This document shows positions 26,780 to 37,660 of a DNA stretch of 64,000 nt, piece by piece. Made by a program: the position numbers and the translations under genes. Source of the DNA: Kitasatospora sp. NBC_00240 (GTDB lineage Bacteria; Actinomycetota; Actinomycetes; Streptomycetales; Streptomycetaceae); contig NZ_JAPEMU010000001.1 of NCBI RefSeq assembly GCF_026342405.1, positions 5,022,001-5,086,000 on the forward strand. The letters run 5' to 3'. Position 1 is the stretch's first letter. Each line of letters begins with the position of its first letter. The notes below the pieces were generated by a model. That model had not been told where the DNA came from and ran no database searches. It saw only the letters and a list, made by a program, of their open reading frames with translations.

Positions 26780-27418
26780 TCAGATCCAGCCGTGCTCGCG
26801 GGCGATCCGCACCGCCGCGTGCCGGTTCTCCGCGCCGAGCTTGGCGGCGGCCGAGGAGAGGTAGTTGCGGACGGTGCCCTGGGAGAGCGCCGCCCGCTCG
26901 GCGATCCCGGCGATCGAGGTGCCGTCGGCGGCCAGCTCCAGGACGTCGGTCTCCCGCGGGGTCAGCGGGGTCCCGCCGGCCGCGATCGCGTCCGCCGCCA
27001 GCTCCGGGTCGACGTACCGGCCGCCGGCCCGCACGGTGCGGATGATGCCGGCCAGGTCCGCCGCCGAGACGGTCTTCGGCAGGAAGCCCCGGACGCCGAC
27101 CTCCAGGGCGCGCTTCAGATAGCCGGGGCGGCCGTGACCGGTGACGATCATCGTGCGGCAGTCCGGCAGCAGCCGGCGCAGCTCGGTGGCCACCTCGATG
27201 CCGTCCAGGCCCGGCATCTGGAGGTCCAGCACCGCGACGTCGGGCCGGTGCGCCTTCGCCATCGCCAGCGCCTCCGGGCCGGAGGCGGCCTCGGCGACCA
27301 CCGTCAGGTCGTCCTCCAGGGCGAGCAGCGCGGCCAGCGCGCCCCGGATCAGGTGCTCGTCGTCGGCGAGCAGGACGCGTACCGGGGTCGGCGCGGTCGG
27401 CTCCGTCGGAGTGCTCAT
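26780..27418 (-). CDS. DesR-like NarL-family response regulator
   Basis: 212 residues. The receiver has LLADDEHLIRGALAALL, phospho-Asp in VAVLDLQMPGLDG and Lys in FLPKTV. The LuxR HTH contains LTPRETDVLELAADGTSIAGIAE and LSQGTVRNYLSSAAAKLG. Its ATG overlaps the stop of the histidine kinase gene (ATGA), so the pair is translationally coupled. Together with the ABC exporter genes just upstream it forms a typical exporter and DesKR-like module; the likely target is its own operon. Confidence 0.92.
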   Translation of the reverse strand: MSTPTEPTAPTPVRVLLADDEHLIRGALAALLALEDDLTVVAEAASGPEALAMAKAHRPDVAVLDLQMPGLDGIEVATELRRLLPDCRTMIVTGHGRPGYLKRALEVGVRGFLPKTVSAADLAGIIRTVRAGGRYVDPELAADAIAAGGTPLTPRETDVLELAADGTSIAGIAERAALSQGTVRNYLSSAAAKLGAENRHAAVRIAREHGWI

Positions 27419-28713
27419 CGGGCGGTCGCCTCCAGTGCGGTGGGGTCGGGGGCGCCGGCCGCCGGGCCGGGGCCCAGCGGGACGCTCGCGCGCAGCAGGA
27501 AGCTGCCGGGCGCGGTGGGCGGCAGGTCGAGGGTGCCGTCGTGGGCGGCGAGGCGCTCGCGCAGGCCGCGCAGCCCGGTGCCGCCGGTGGAGCGGCCGCC
27601 CGGCCGGGCCGGCGGCGCACCGGTCGGGACGCCGTCGTTCTCCAGCTCCAGCACCGCCCGGCCGTCGGCGAGCCGAAGTCGGACCGAGCAGTGCCCGGCC
27701 TCGCTGTGGCGCAGCACGTTGGTGGTGGCCTCCCGCAGCACCCAGCCGAGCACCGACTGGACGGGCCCGGCCAGCTCGGCCGCGTCCTCGCCGAGGTCGA
27801 TCCCGCACTCCACGCCGGCGGCCCGCAGCACCGCGCGGGCGCCGATGACCTCGGCGTTCAGGTCGGCGGTGCGGTAGCCGCGGACGAGGTCGCGGACCTC
27901 GCGGTGGGACTCCTGGGCGATCCGCTGGACCTCGGTCATCTGGTCGGCGGCCTCGGGACGCCCGCGCCGGGCGAGCTGGACGGCCAGCTCGCTCTTCAGC
28001 GCGATGGTGGTGAGGTTGCGGCCCATCACGTCGTGCAGGTCCCGGGAGAACCGCAGCCGCTCCTCGGCCACCGCCAGCCGGGACTGCGTCTCGCGGGCCG
28101 CGTCCAGCTCCCAGACCACGCCGAGCAGCCAGGCGAAGCTGCGGCAGCTGGCGCCGAGCAGTGGCAGGACCACGGCGAGGCCCACCAGCATCCCGCCCGT
28201 GGTGGCGGCGTCGGCGCCGGCCAGCAGCAGCGGGGGCGCGAGCAGGGCCAGCCCCAGCAGCCCCTGCAGGGCGACCGTCCGGACGGGGCGGGCGACGCTC
28301 AGCGGTCCGAACCAGAGCACCAGCAGGCCGCCGGTCACCGTGACGGCCAGGCTGGCGCCGTCCGTCCGGGGGCTGATGCCCGAGCTGATCAGCGCGGTGG
28401 TCCAGACCGCGACCAGGGCGCCGCCGGCGGTGGTCCGGAGCCGGCGGTCGACGGCGCTCGGGCGGCCGAGGTAGTGGTCGACCGCGGCGCCGTAGGCCCT
28501 GATCGACAGCCAGCAGAGGCCGCAGGACAGGGCGAGCACGGTGGCCGCGCCGGCCGGTCCAGGCCCGTGCTGCGGCGCCGTTCCGACCAGGACGAGCAGC
28601 GCCACCGGGGGCTGGAGCAGTGCCATCAGGTAGAGCGACCAGCGCAGGTACAGCTCGCTGCGTTGCGGTTTGCCGTAGCCCTTCCAGCGTCGGACCGGTG
28701 CCGTGACGTCCAT
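27415..28713 (-). CDS. DesK-like histidine kinase with six-helix membrane sensor
   Basis: 432 residues. About six membrane helices occupy residues 25-190. The HisKA_3 dimerisation box is FSRDLHDVMGRNLTTIALKSEL, with the phospho-His in DLHD, and the HATPase has LREATTNVLRHSEA (N box) and GGTGLRGLRERLAAHDG (G box). DesK-type kinases sense membrane state or bound lipids. ATG at 28713 is chosen over 28737 because AGGGGGAGC precedes it. Stop overlaps the regulator start. Confidence 0.92.
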   Translation of the reverse strand: MDVTAPVRRWKGYGKPQRSELYLRWSLYLMALLQPPVALLVLVGTAPQHGPGPAGAATVLALSCGLCWLSIRAYGAAVDHYLGRPSAVDRRLRTTAGGALVAVWTTALISSGISPRTDGASLAVTVTGGLLVLWFGPLSVARPVRTVALQGLLGLALLAPPLLLAGADAATTGGMLVGLAVVLPLLGASCRSFAWLLGVVWELDAARETQSRLAVAEERLRFSRDLHDVMGRNLTTIALKSELAVQLARRGRPEAADQMTEVQRIAQESHREVRDLVRGYRTADLNAEVIGARAVLRAAGVECGIDLGEDAAELAGPVQSVLGWVLREATTNVLRHSEAGHCSVRLRLADGRAVLELENDGVPTGAPPARPGGRSTGGTGLRGLRERLAAHDGTLDLPPTAPGSFLLRASVPLGPGPAAGAPDPTALEATAR

Positions 28714-28802
28714 CTCCGACGCTCCCCCTGAAGTCATGATCGTGCTGCCTGTCTTCCTACCAGTGGTGGGGCGCGGTGACCATCGACGGGGCGGCCGGCC
28801 GG

Positions 28803-29648
28803 TCAGCGCCGGGGCTCCCAGCGGAACACCCGCAGGGTGGCCCAGAGCGCGACGGCTGTCCAGAGGGTGCCGACGGCCAGGTGCGGGGTGGCCTCGGCCC
28901 AGGTGCCGGCGAAGCCGGTGGCGGGGTCGGAGCCGTCGGTGCCGAACCAGCCGAGCCGGATCAGTTCGAAGGCGGGGGTGGCGGGCAGCAGCCGGCAGAG
29001 GTCGGCCATCCGGTCGGACATGGCTTCGAGCGGGACGAGCAGGCCGGAGCCGAACTGGGTCACCAGCATCAGCGGCAGGGTGGTGATCCCCGCGCTCTCG
29101 ACGGTCTTGGTGAAGGTGCTGGAGAGGGCGGCGAGGGCGATCAGCAGGACGAGGGCGAGGGCCAGGCCGGCCACGATCAGCAGCGGGTTCGCCGGGCCGG
29201 GCAGGTGCAGCATGACGGCGCCGCCGGCGGCCACCAGCGCGCACATCAGCAGGCCGAGCGCGACCGCCGGGACGGCGGTGCCGGCCAGGATCTCCAGGTC
29301 GCCGGCCTCGCCGGTGCGCAGTCGCTTGAGCACCAGTTCGTTGCGGCGGGCCACGTAGGCGCTGGTGAGGTTGTAGTAGACGACGAACATCAGCACGAAG
29401 CCGACCACGCCGTTCACCAGGGCGGCGTCCAGGTCGAGCCCGGCCAGCTTCTCGGCCTGCTGGTCCAGGACCCCGCGCAGGGCGCCGATCATCAGCAGCG
29501 GCAGGGCGACCGCGACGAAGAGTGCGCTGCGGTTGCGCAGCAGCAGCGTGGCCTCGGCCCGGCCGAGGGCCAGGATCCGGCCCGCCGGGGTGGTGGTCGG
29601 CGCGGTGCCGGCCGGCCGGGTGGTGGCGGGGGTGGAAGCGGTGGTCAT
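28803..29648 (-). CDS. ABC-2-type exporter permease
   Basis: 281 residues, six membrane helices, with the ABC-2 family features LVLKRLRTGEAGDLEILAG and PLMLVTQFGSGLLVPLEAMSDRM. It works with the ATPase encoded upstream; the start ATG overlaps that stop (ATGA). Cargo unknown, probably a lipid, peptide or drug. Belongs to the minus-strand operon ATPase-permease-kinase-regulator. Confidence 0.9.
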   Translation of the reverse strand: MTTASTPATTRPAGTAPTTTPAGRILALGRAEATLLLRNRSALFVAVALPLLMIGALRGVLDQQAEKLAGLDLDAALVNGVVGFVLMFVVYYNLTSAYVARRNELVLKRLRTGEAGDLEILAGTAVPAVALGLLMCALVAAGGAVMLHLPGPANPLLIVAGLALALVLLIALAALSSTFTKTVESAGITTLPLMLVTQFGSGLLVPLEAMSDRMADLCRLLPATPAFELIRLGWFGTDGSDPATGFAGTWAEATPHLAVGTLWTAVALWATLRVFRWEPRR

Positions 29649-30688
29649 CGGGCACTTCCGATCAGCTTGCGGAGCGGGTTGCGGCGGGCGGGCACGGCGG
29701 GGGCCTCGGGGCTCTGCTCCTCGGCGCCGGCGGCGATGGCCAGGAAGGCCTCCTCCAGCGAGGCGCTGCGGGCGTCGAGCCCGCCGAGGGCGAGCCGGTG
29801 GCCGGCGGCCCAGCCGAGCAGCTCGGTGAGGGTGTCCTGCAGTCGCGGCGTCTGCACGGTGATCCGCCGGCCCTCGGCGCGGACTTCGGCGCCGGCCAGC
29901 GGAGGCAGCGTCAGATCGGCGAACTCACGATCCCGCTCCGGGAGTTCGAAGGAGATCCGGGACGGTCGGCCGGCGATCACCTCGGCCACCGTGCCGGTGG
30001 TGACGATCCGGCCGCGGTGCATGATCGCCAGCCGGTCGGCCAGTTCCTCGGCCTCCTCCAGGTAGTGCGTGGTGAGCAGCACGGTGGTGCCCCGGGCCCG
30101 TAGGTCGCGGACCAGGCGCCAGGTCGCGGCGCGCGCCTCCGGGTCGAGGCCGGTGCTCGGTTCGTCCAGGAAGAGCACCTCGGGCCGGCCGAGCAGCGCC
30201 ACCGCGAGGTCGAGCCGGCGCCGCTCACCGCCGGAGAGCTGTTTGACCCGGACGCCGCGCCGGCCGGTCAGCCCGACCAGCTCCAGGGCCTCGTCCAGGG
30301 TGCGGCCGCCCTCCCCGGGCCCGGCGCCGCTGGTGATCCCGGCCCAGGCCCGGCCGGTCTCGGCGACGGTGAGGTCGCCGGGGAACCCGCCCTCCTGGAG
30401 CATGATGCCGATCCGGGGGCGCAGCGCCCCGCGCTCGCGGTACGGGTCGTGGCCGAGCACCCGCACCTGCCCGCCGGTGGGGGCGGCCAGGCCCTCGATC
30501 AGTTCCATGGTGGAGGTCTTGCCGGCCCCGTTGGTGCCGAGCAGGGCGAACAGCTCGCCCCGGCGGACGGTGAGGTCGACGCCGCGGACGGCGTCGAAGC
30601 CGGCCGGGTCGGCCGGTCCGTAGCGGCGGTGCAGGCCGGCGACCTCGATGACGTGGTCCGCGGGCGGCTGTGGGTGGCTCGTTTCCAT
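29645..30688 (-). CDS. ABC exporter ATP-binding protein
   Basis: 347 residues. Walker A GTNGAGKT, Q-loop IMLQEGG, signature LSGGERRRLDLAVALL, Walker B EVLFLDEPSTGLDP and H-loop TTHYLEEAEELADR are all intact. The C-terminal 90 residues are the DrrA-type extension. It energises the adjacent ABC-2 permease and is the first gene of the four-gene operon. Confidence 0.93.
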   Translation of the reverse strand: METSHPQPPADHVIEVAGLHRRYGPADPAGFDAVRGVDLTVRRGELFALLGTNGAGKTSTMELIEGLAAPTGGQVRVLGHDPYRERGALRPRIGIMLQEGGFPGDLTVAETGRAWAGITSGAGPGEGGRTLDEALELVGLTGRRGVRVKQLSGGERRRLDLAVALLGRPEVLFLDEPSTGLDPEARAATWRLVRDLRARGTTVLLTTHYLEEAEELADRLAIMHRGRIVTTGTVAEVIAGRPSRISFELPERDREFADLTLPPLAGAEVRAEGRRITVQTPRLQDTLTELLGWAAGHRLALGGLDARSASLEEAFLAIAAGAEEQSPEAPAVPARRNPLRKLIGSAR

Positions 30689-30826
30689 GACTCCAGCCTT
30701 CCGCCGACCGGGCCGCGCGGGCAGTGCGCGCTGTCATCGGTCGCGGATGCGGATTCACGGGTCGGCGGTGACAAATGTCATCGGTGCCGGCCGCGCGGGG
30801 GTATGTGACCTGCGCCACGGAACGAC

Positions 30827-30854
30827 GAAGGCCCCCTCGTGAGAGGGGGCCTTC
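30827..30854. terminator. Terminator downstream of the tRNA-Gly pair
   Basis: Perfect 12-bp arms GAAGGCCCCCTC (30827-30838) and GAGGGGGCCTTC (30843-30854) with loop GTGA, 6 bp after the encoded CCA of the second tRNA (minus strand). Confidence 0.85.
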
Positions 30855-30860
30855 GATTCA

Positions 30861-30936
30861 TGGAGCGGACGACGAGATTCGAACTCGCGACCCTCACCTT
30901 GGCAAGGTGATGCTCTACCAACTGAGCCACGTCCGC
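30861..30936 (-). tRNA. tRNA-Gly (GCC), with encoded CCA
   Basis: Minus-strand cloverleaf: acceptor GCGGACG pairs with CGTCCGC. The D-arm contains GGCTCAGTTGGTAGAGC, the anticodon stem-loop CACCTTGCCAAGGTG has anticodon GCC, and the T-arm contains GTTCGAATC. The discriminator T (30864) is followed by genome-encoded CCA (30863-30861). The 73-nt body is identical to the copy at 31002-31074. Confidence 0.97.
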
Positions 30937-31001
30937 ATGCTGAGCTATTGAGTTGTCCATCCCGAGCGCAGTGCTCGGCCGTGCTGTTCGTACGTACTGC
31001 G

Positions 31002-31074
31002 AGCGGACGACGAGATTCGAACTCGCGACCCTCACCTTGGCAAGGTGATGCTCTACCAACTGAGCCACGTCCGC
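31002..31074 (-). tRNA. tRNA-Gly (GCC), no encoded CCA
   Basis: Same 73-nt body as the tRNA at 30864-30936, anticodon GCC. The bases after the discriminator are CG, not CCA, so CCA must be added enzymatically. The two genes are 65 bp apart and probably cotranscribed, this one first. Confidence 0.96.
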
Positions 31075-31155
31075 ACGGTGCTTTGAAGGGCACCGGCCGC
31101 CTCGACCGGACTCCGGTTGCGGCGACGAGGAATACTTTACCCCATCGATCGGGGT

Positions 31156-31189
31156 GGTCGCCCCACCCTTCCGGACGGGCGGGGCGACC
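31156..31189 (-). terminator. Probable terminator of the Lsr2-like gene
   Basis: Arms GGTCGCCCCACCC (31156-31168) and GGGCGGGGCGACC (31177-31189), one mismatch, 8-nt loop, 15 bp downstream of the gene on the minus strand. Confidence 0.6.
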
Positions 31190-31204
31190 GGGTGCTCCGG
31201 GAGG

Positions 31205-31522
31205 TCAGTTGGCCTCGGCGAAGGACTCGTAGACGTGCTTGGGGATGCGGCCGCGGGCCGGCAGCTCCATGCCGCGGGACTGCGCCCAGGCGCGCACGGC
31301 GGCCGGGTCGGGGGTGAGGGCGGTGCGGCGGAAGGACTTTCCGGTGCGGCTCTGGCGACGGCCGGCGGCGACGAACGGGGCGAGGGCCTCGCGCAGCTTT
31401 TCCGCGTTGTCCAGGGACAGGTCGATCTCGTACGACTTCCCGTCGACGCCGAAGTGGACGGTTTCCGCTGCCGCGCCGCCGTCCAGGTCGTCGGAGAGCG
31501 TGACAACTACACGCTGAGCCAT
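31205..31522 (-). CDS. lsrL: Lsr2-family nucleoid-associated protein (LsrL-like)
   Basis: 105 residues. The N-terminal dimerisation domain starts MAQRVVVTLSDDLDGG with ETVHFGVDGKSYEIDLS, and the C-terminal DNA-binding domain has VRAWAQSRGMELPARGRIPKHV, including the RGR minor-groove hook (residues 90-92). Lsr2 proteins bind AT-rich and often foreign DNA and silence it, like H-NS. Streptomycetes have two copies; the one near purS/purQ/purL is, from memory of S. coelicolor, LsrL rather than Lsr2. ATG at 31522 gives the canonical N-terminus; longer frames to 31642 are not supported. Confidence 0.92.
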   Translation of the reverse strand: MAQRVVVTLSDDLDGGAAAETVHFGVDGKSYEIDLSLDNAEKLREALAPFVAAGRRQSRTGKSFRRTALTPDPAAVRAWAQSRGMELPARGRIPKHVYESFAEAN

Positions 31523-31975
31523 GGGTGTCAATCCTCTCGGGCATTTCGGCCGCAGGGCGCGGGGTGCGCTCCTGAGGCCCGATGTGCACCAGTCGCGCAA
31601 GCGCATACGGGCAGGCGGGATGCCATGCCGGATACGCAGCACTTGCCGCAGCAGGTGGCCCTATTCTGCACCCGAAGCGGGGTGAAATCGAAGAGTCCTG
31701 CTTTCTTTTCCGGATATTCACGTGATTCACCGAGGATCGGATACCGGCGTCGCGGCATGGCCGATCTGTCCGGAGTGCCGGTATTCGGGTGTTCTTGAGA
31801 AGGGTCCCGAATCCGCCGAAAAGGGGCACCGGCGGGAGAGTCCGCGGGGGTGGTGCCCTTGTGGCGTAAGGGGCTGGGGTCTACGCGCGTCGCGACGTCC
31901 GGGCCGCAATCCGACCTCAAACCCCCGGTAGTCTGGAGTTCCCCCGCCTTCACGAGAACACCACCGGGAGTGCCA
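31523..31975. other. Divergent intergenic region lsrL / purS
   Basis: 453 bp without a gene. 31670-31735 is relatively AT-rich, unusual here and a plausible Lsr2-type nucleation or promoter region. Arms ATACCGGC (31741-31748) and GCCGGTAT (31777-31784) form an inverted repeat 28 bp apart. No purine-responsive element was recognised. Confidence 0.5.
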
Positions 31976-32227
31976 GTGGCACGCGTCGTAGTCGACGTCA
32001 TGCTCAAGCCGGAGATCCTCGACCCCCAGGGACAGGCGGTGCAGCGTGCACTGCCCCGCCTTGGTTTCGCCGGGATCGCCGACGTCCGCCAGGGCAAGCG
32101 TTTCGAGCTGGAGCTGGAGGGCCCGGTCGACGACGCCGCGCTCGCCCGCATCCGCGAAGCCGCCGAAACCTTTCTCGCCAACACCGTGATCGAGGACTTC
32201 ACCGTTCGAGTGGAGGAGTCCTCGTGA
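31976..32227 (+). CDS. purS: FGAM synthase subunit PurS
   Basis: 83 residues. The sequence ARVVVDVMLKPEILDPQGQ and GFAGIADVRQGKRFEL match PurS, the small bridging subunit of the three-part phosphoribosylformylglycinamidine synthase. GTG at 31976 has GGGAG 5 nt before it. It overlaps purQ by 4 bp (GTGA). Confidence 0.95.
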   Translation: MARVVVDVMLKPEILDPQGQAVQRALPRLGFAGIADVRQGKRFELELEGPVDDAALARIREAAETFLANTVIEDFTVRVEESS

Positions 32228-32900
32228 CCACCCGCGTCGGCGTCGTCACTTTCCCGGGCTCGCTCGACGACCGTGACGCGCAGCGCGCGGTCCGCCTGGC
32301 CGGCGCCGAGCCGGTCGCGCTCTGGCACCGTGACAAGGATCTCCATCAGGTCGACGCGGTCGTCCTGCCGGGCGGATTCAGCTACGGCGACTATCTGCGC
32401 TGCGGTGCGATCTCCCGCTTCTCCCCGGTGATGGACACCATCATCGAGCAGGCGAAGCTGGGAATGCCCGTCCTCGGTATCTGCAACGGCTTCCAGGTGC
32501 TCTGCGAATCGCACCTGCTGCCGGGCGCGCTCACCCGCAACGACTCGCTGCACTTCATCTGCCGCGACCAGAAGCTGCGGATCGAGAACGCGAACACTGC
32601 GTGGACCCGCGATTACTCGGCCGGTCAGGAAATCGTCGTGCCGCTGAAGAACGGCGAGGGCCGCTTCGTCGCCGACCAGCACGTCCTGGACGAGCTGGAG
32701 GCCGAGGGCCGGGTCGTCGCCCGCTACCTCGACCTGAACCCCAACGGTTCGTACCGCGACATCGCCGGCATCACCAACGCCGCCGGCAACGTCGTCGGCC
32801 TGATGCCGCACCCCGAGCACGCCGTGGAGCCGCTCACCGGCCCGAGCACCGAGGGTCTGGGCTTCTTCACCTCCGTACTGAAGCAGCTGGTGAACGCCTG

Positions 32901-32901
<1 letters not shown>
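32224..32901 (+). CDS. purQ: FGAM synthase glutaminase subunit PurQ
   Basis: 225 residues, class I glutamine amidotransferase that supplies ammonia to PurL. Nucleophile Cys in VLGICNGFQVLC, and the His-Glu pair in LMPHPEHAVEP near the C-terminus. Starts GTG overlapping purS, and its TGA overlaps the purL ATG by one base (TGATG). Confidence 0.97.
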
Positions 32902-35156
<2,255 letters not shown>

Positions 35157-35182
35157 TCCGGTCGGGCTCCGACCCGCAGCAT

Positions 35183-35222
35183 CCGAAGGGCGGTCCGCGC
35201 GCTGGCGCGGGCCGCCCTTCGG
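35183..35222 (+). terminator. Terminator of purSQL
   Basis: 18-bp arms (35183-35200 and 35205-35222) with one G-T wobble and loop GCTG, 26 bp after the purL stop. Confidence 0.8.
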
Positions 35223-35293
35223 CCGTTCCCGGCGGTCCTCGGGCGCCGGTGCCGCCCGGCCGCGGCCCGTGCGGGGGGCGGTAGCCTGCCGGT

Positions 35294-36121
35294 ATGCCCC
35301 CGAAGACCCGCAGTTACGACCCCGTGAAGGTGCGCACCGCGCTGGCCGCGCAGGTCGGGGCGCTGCGCGCCGCCGTCCACGAGCTGTGCGCCGGTCCGGA
35401 CGCCGAGCGGCGGCTGGCCCGCCCGACCCGGCTGGGGGAGTGGCGGGTGCGGGAGCTGGTGGCCCACCTCGCCCTGCAGATCGAGTGGGTGCCCCGGCAC
35501 GTCCAGGAGCCGCTGCGCGGTGCGCCGGACCTGAGCCTGGCGCAGTGGGTCGCCGGAGTGGGCACGGTGGCGCCGCTGCTGGACGCCGGCACCCGGGAGT
35601 ACACCGCGAAGGCCTTCGACGGCACCCCGGCCGAGGTGGCGGCCGCGTTCGACGCCGCGGCGCAGGCGCTCATCGCCCTGCTGGTCGGGCCCGAAGTGGC
35701 GGACCCCGCGCGGAGGTTCGAGATCCGGCTGGGCTCGATGCCGCTGTCGGACATGCTGGTCACCCGGCTGGTGGAGACCGTCGTGCACGCCGACGACCTG
35801 GCGGACGCGCTCGGTCTGCCGGGATTCGCCCACGACCGGCAGGCGGTGGCGGCGGTGGTCCGGCTGCTGGCCGACGCGCTGGCCGCCCAGGCGCCAGGCG
35901 GGGCGGTGGAGTTGAGGGTCCCGCCGTACGCCGTGGTGCAGGCGGTGGAGGGGCCCAGGCACACCAGGGGCACCCCGCCGAACGTCGTCGAGACCGACCC
36001 GCTGACCTGGATCCGGCTGGCCACCGGCCGGATCGGCTGGGCGGCCGCCGTCGAGGACGCCCTGGTCTCGGCGAGCGGCGAGCGCAGCGACCTCTCCGGG
36101 CATCTCCCCGTACTGAACTGA
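35294..36121 (+). CDS. Mycothiol-dependent maleylpyruvate-isomerase / SCP2-like family protein
   Basis: 275 residues. A DinB-like bundle with RLGEWRVRELVAHLALQIEWV, a second ligand region VETVVHADDLADALGL, then an SCP2-like C-terminal lobe. Substrate unknown. TAGCCT (35282-35287) is exactly 6 nt before the ATG, so this is a clear leaderless candidate. It directly follows the purSQL operon, as it seems to in other streptomycetes. It converges with the SUKH-4 gene. Confidence 0.8.
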   Translation: MPPKTRSYDPVKVRTALAAQVGALRAAVHELCAGPDAERRLARPTRLGEWRVRELVAHLALQIEWVPRHVQEPLRGAPDLSLAQWVAGVGTVAPLLDAGTREYTAKAFDGTPAEVAAAFDAAAQALIALLVGPEVADPARRFEIRLGSMPLSDMLVTRLVETVVHADDLADALGLPGFAHDRQAVAAVVRLLADALAAQAPGGAVELRVPPYAVVQAVEGPRHTRGTPPNVVETDPLTWIRLATGRIGWAAAVEDALVSASGERSDLSGHLPVLN

Positions 36122-36153
36122 CGGCCGTTCGGGCAGTGGGCGGGCCGGCCGGC

Positions 36154-36813
36154 TCAGGCCCGGGGCGGGGGCGGCCACCAGGTGTGCTCGCCGGGGTACG
36201 GCGAGCCGGCCTGCTGCCCGCTCCCGGCCGGGGCGTACTCCACCCACTCGTCCTTGAACTCCTGCAGCAGCCGGGGCCAGCTGCCGGCCGGCCCGGTGAA
36301 GGCGCCCGGCCCGGCCGTGGCCAGCTCCTCGCGAACCTGGTCGATGGCCCCGCGGACGTCCTCGCTCTCGTCGCTGTCCTCGTACGGGCCGTAGAAGAGG
36401 GCCCGCTCCCGCTGCATCACGTAGAGGAAGTAGCCGAGTTCCGCGAGGCTTTCGTGCACGGGGGTGATCTCGTCGGAGCCGTTCAGTATGACATGGACGC
36501 GACCGGTGGCCCCGTCCAGCATCAGCAGATCGGAGCCGAGGCACCCGACGAGGAGCCATTCCTTGGCGCCGCCCGGAACGTCGATGAATTCGTCGAGTTC
36601 GGGCCGGACCGTCCCGAGGTCGGAGAACTCGCAGGACGGTTCCGCCACCGGCGACAGGTAGAGCCAGTTCCGGACCAGCGGGAACCCGACCGTGCTGAAG
36701 TACTCCCGCGAAGGGCCGTGCGTGACCCGTACGGGTACGTACTCGTCGGGAATCCGGACGAGCTGGTCGGCGGCGAATACCGAATCGAACATCTCGGGAG
36801 TGACCCGGGCCAT
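36154..36813 (-). CDS. SUKH-4 family protein (single domain)
   Basis: 219 residues. The motif pattern VTHGPSREYFSTVGFPLVRNWLYLSP, LLVGCLGSDLLMLDGATGRVHVI and INSDEITPVHESLAELGYFLYVM-like spacing resembles SUKH-4 proteins, a SMI1/KNR4-fold family usually annotated as immunity proteins for secreted nuclease or deaminase toxins. The C-terminus is Pro-rich (WWPPPPRA). ATG at 36813. No toxin gene is adjacent. It shares clear sequence signatures with the tandem-domain protein at 39463-40683, three kilobases away. Confidence 0.7.
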   Translation of the reverse strand: MARVTPEMFDSVFAADQLVRIPDEYVPVRVTHGPSREYFSTVGFPLVRNWLYLSPVAEPSCEFSDLGTVRPELDEFIDVPGGAKEWLLVGCLGSDLLMLDGATGRVHVILNGSDEITPVHESLAELGYFLYVMQRERALFYGPYEDSDESEDVRGAIDQVREELATAGPGAFTGPAGSWPRLLQEFKDEWVEYAPAGSGQQAGSPYPGEHTWWPPPPRA

Positions 36814-37660
36814 GGCGCTCCTCTGCGGTTCTCCGGGGCGGGGTCGGTGGCCGGCGGGCACCGGACTCCGTGCCTCTCGCGGGAGGCGGTCCAGGTGGGG
36901 CTTCATCCGGACGTTACCACCCTGCAAGCCTTGGGCAAGGGGGAGTTGCCCCGGGGCCGCCGCGGCCGACGGGAACGTCCGAGGCGGGGCCGGACCCGGC
37001 GCGGAGCCCGCTCGGCCGGCCGCCGGAACGTCACCGCGGACGGGTATTCCGGGAATCCGGCCCGGAATGCCGGGGCCGCCCCCGGGGCCCCGGGAGGTAA
37101 GTCCGGCCGGCCCCGCGGGTGGTGGGACGGGGCGAGGGCACCCGGCGGCGGATTGCGCCCCGGTGATTCCCGCGGGTGCTCCCGAGGTACCCGCGGGCGC
37201 CGCCGGTGTGGTCCGAGGGTGATCTCGGTGTGGCACCCTGCGGGGTCGCCCGTGCACGGCCGGGCGAATCCCCGGCGAATTCTGCGGAGCCGTCCCGTCC
37301 CGCTGCCCACCCCGGTGAATTCCGATGGCTTTCCGGAGCCTCGGCGGGAGATTTTCCCTACCGGGCCCGGTCATTCGGACCAGCCTTCGGTTCCGGCCCC
37401 GCGCCGGCGCCGGAAACGGCCGCGGCGCCGGCCGAGTTACGCACAGTGCGCCCGACCGGGCGCGCCCGCCCGCCGGCCGCGGGCTGCTCGACGGGGCGCG
37501 CCCGTCCGCATCGTGGCTGTCATGGCCCTGCGGCCCGGCCCGGCGGGGTGAGAGCCGGTAAGTATGCTCATGGCGTTGATGGGAGAGCGTGCTGCCCGAA
37601 GGACGCCCGGCCCGGCAAGGCTGCGTCGGCAGGCCGGCAGCGGGGACGACAGGGGACGGC
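36814..37660. other. Long intergenic region in the SUKH island
   Basis: 847 bp, long for this window. Open frames on both strands are Pro/Arg/Gly-rich without ribosome sites and are not credible genes. It contains several G/C-rich inverted repeats (for example around 37070-37100) and probably the divergent promoters of the SUKH-4 and NTPase genes. A lost gene here cannot be excluded. Confidence 0.45.

Noticed and set aside
31700..31730. Second parS (ATTCACGTGATTC)
   Set aside because: Only the CACGTG core is shared; flanks differ from GTTTCACGTGAAAC.
36903..37310. 135-codon minus frame in the SUKH gap
   Set aside because: Arg/Pro-rich, no ribosome site and no conserved motif; considered as a missing toxin gene but not supported.
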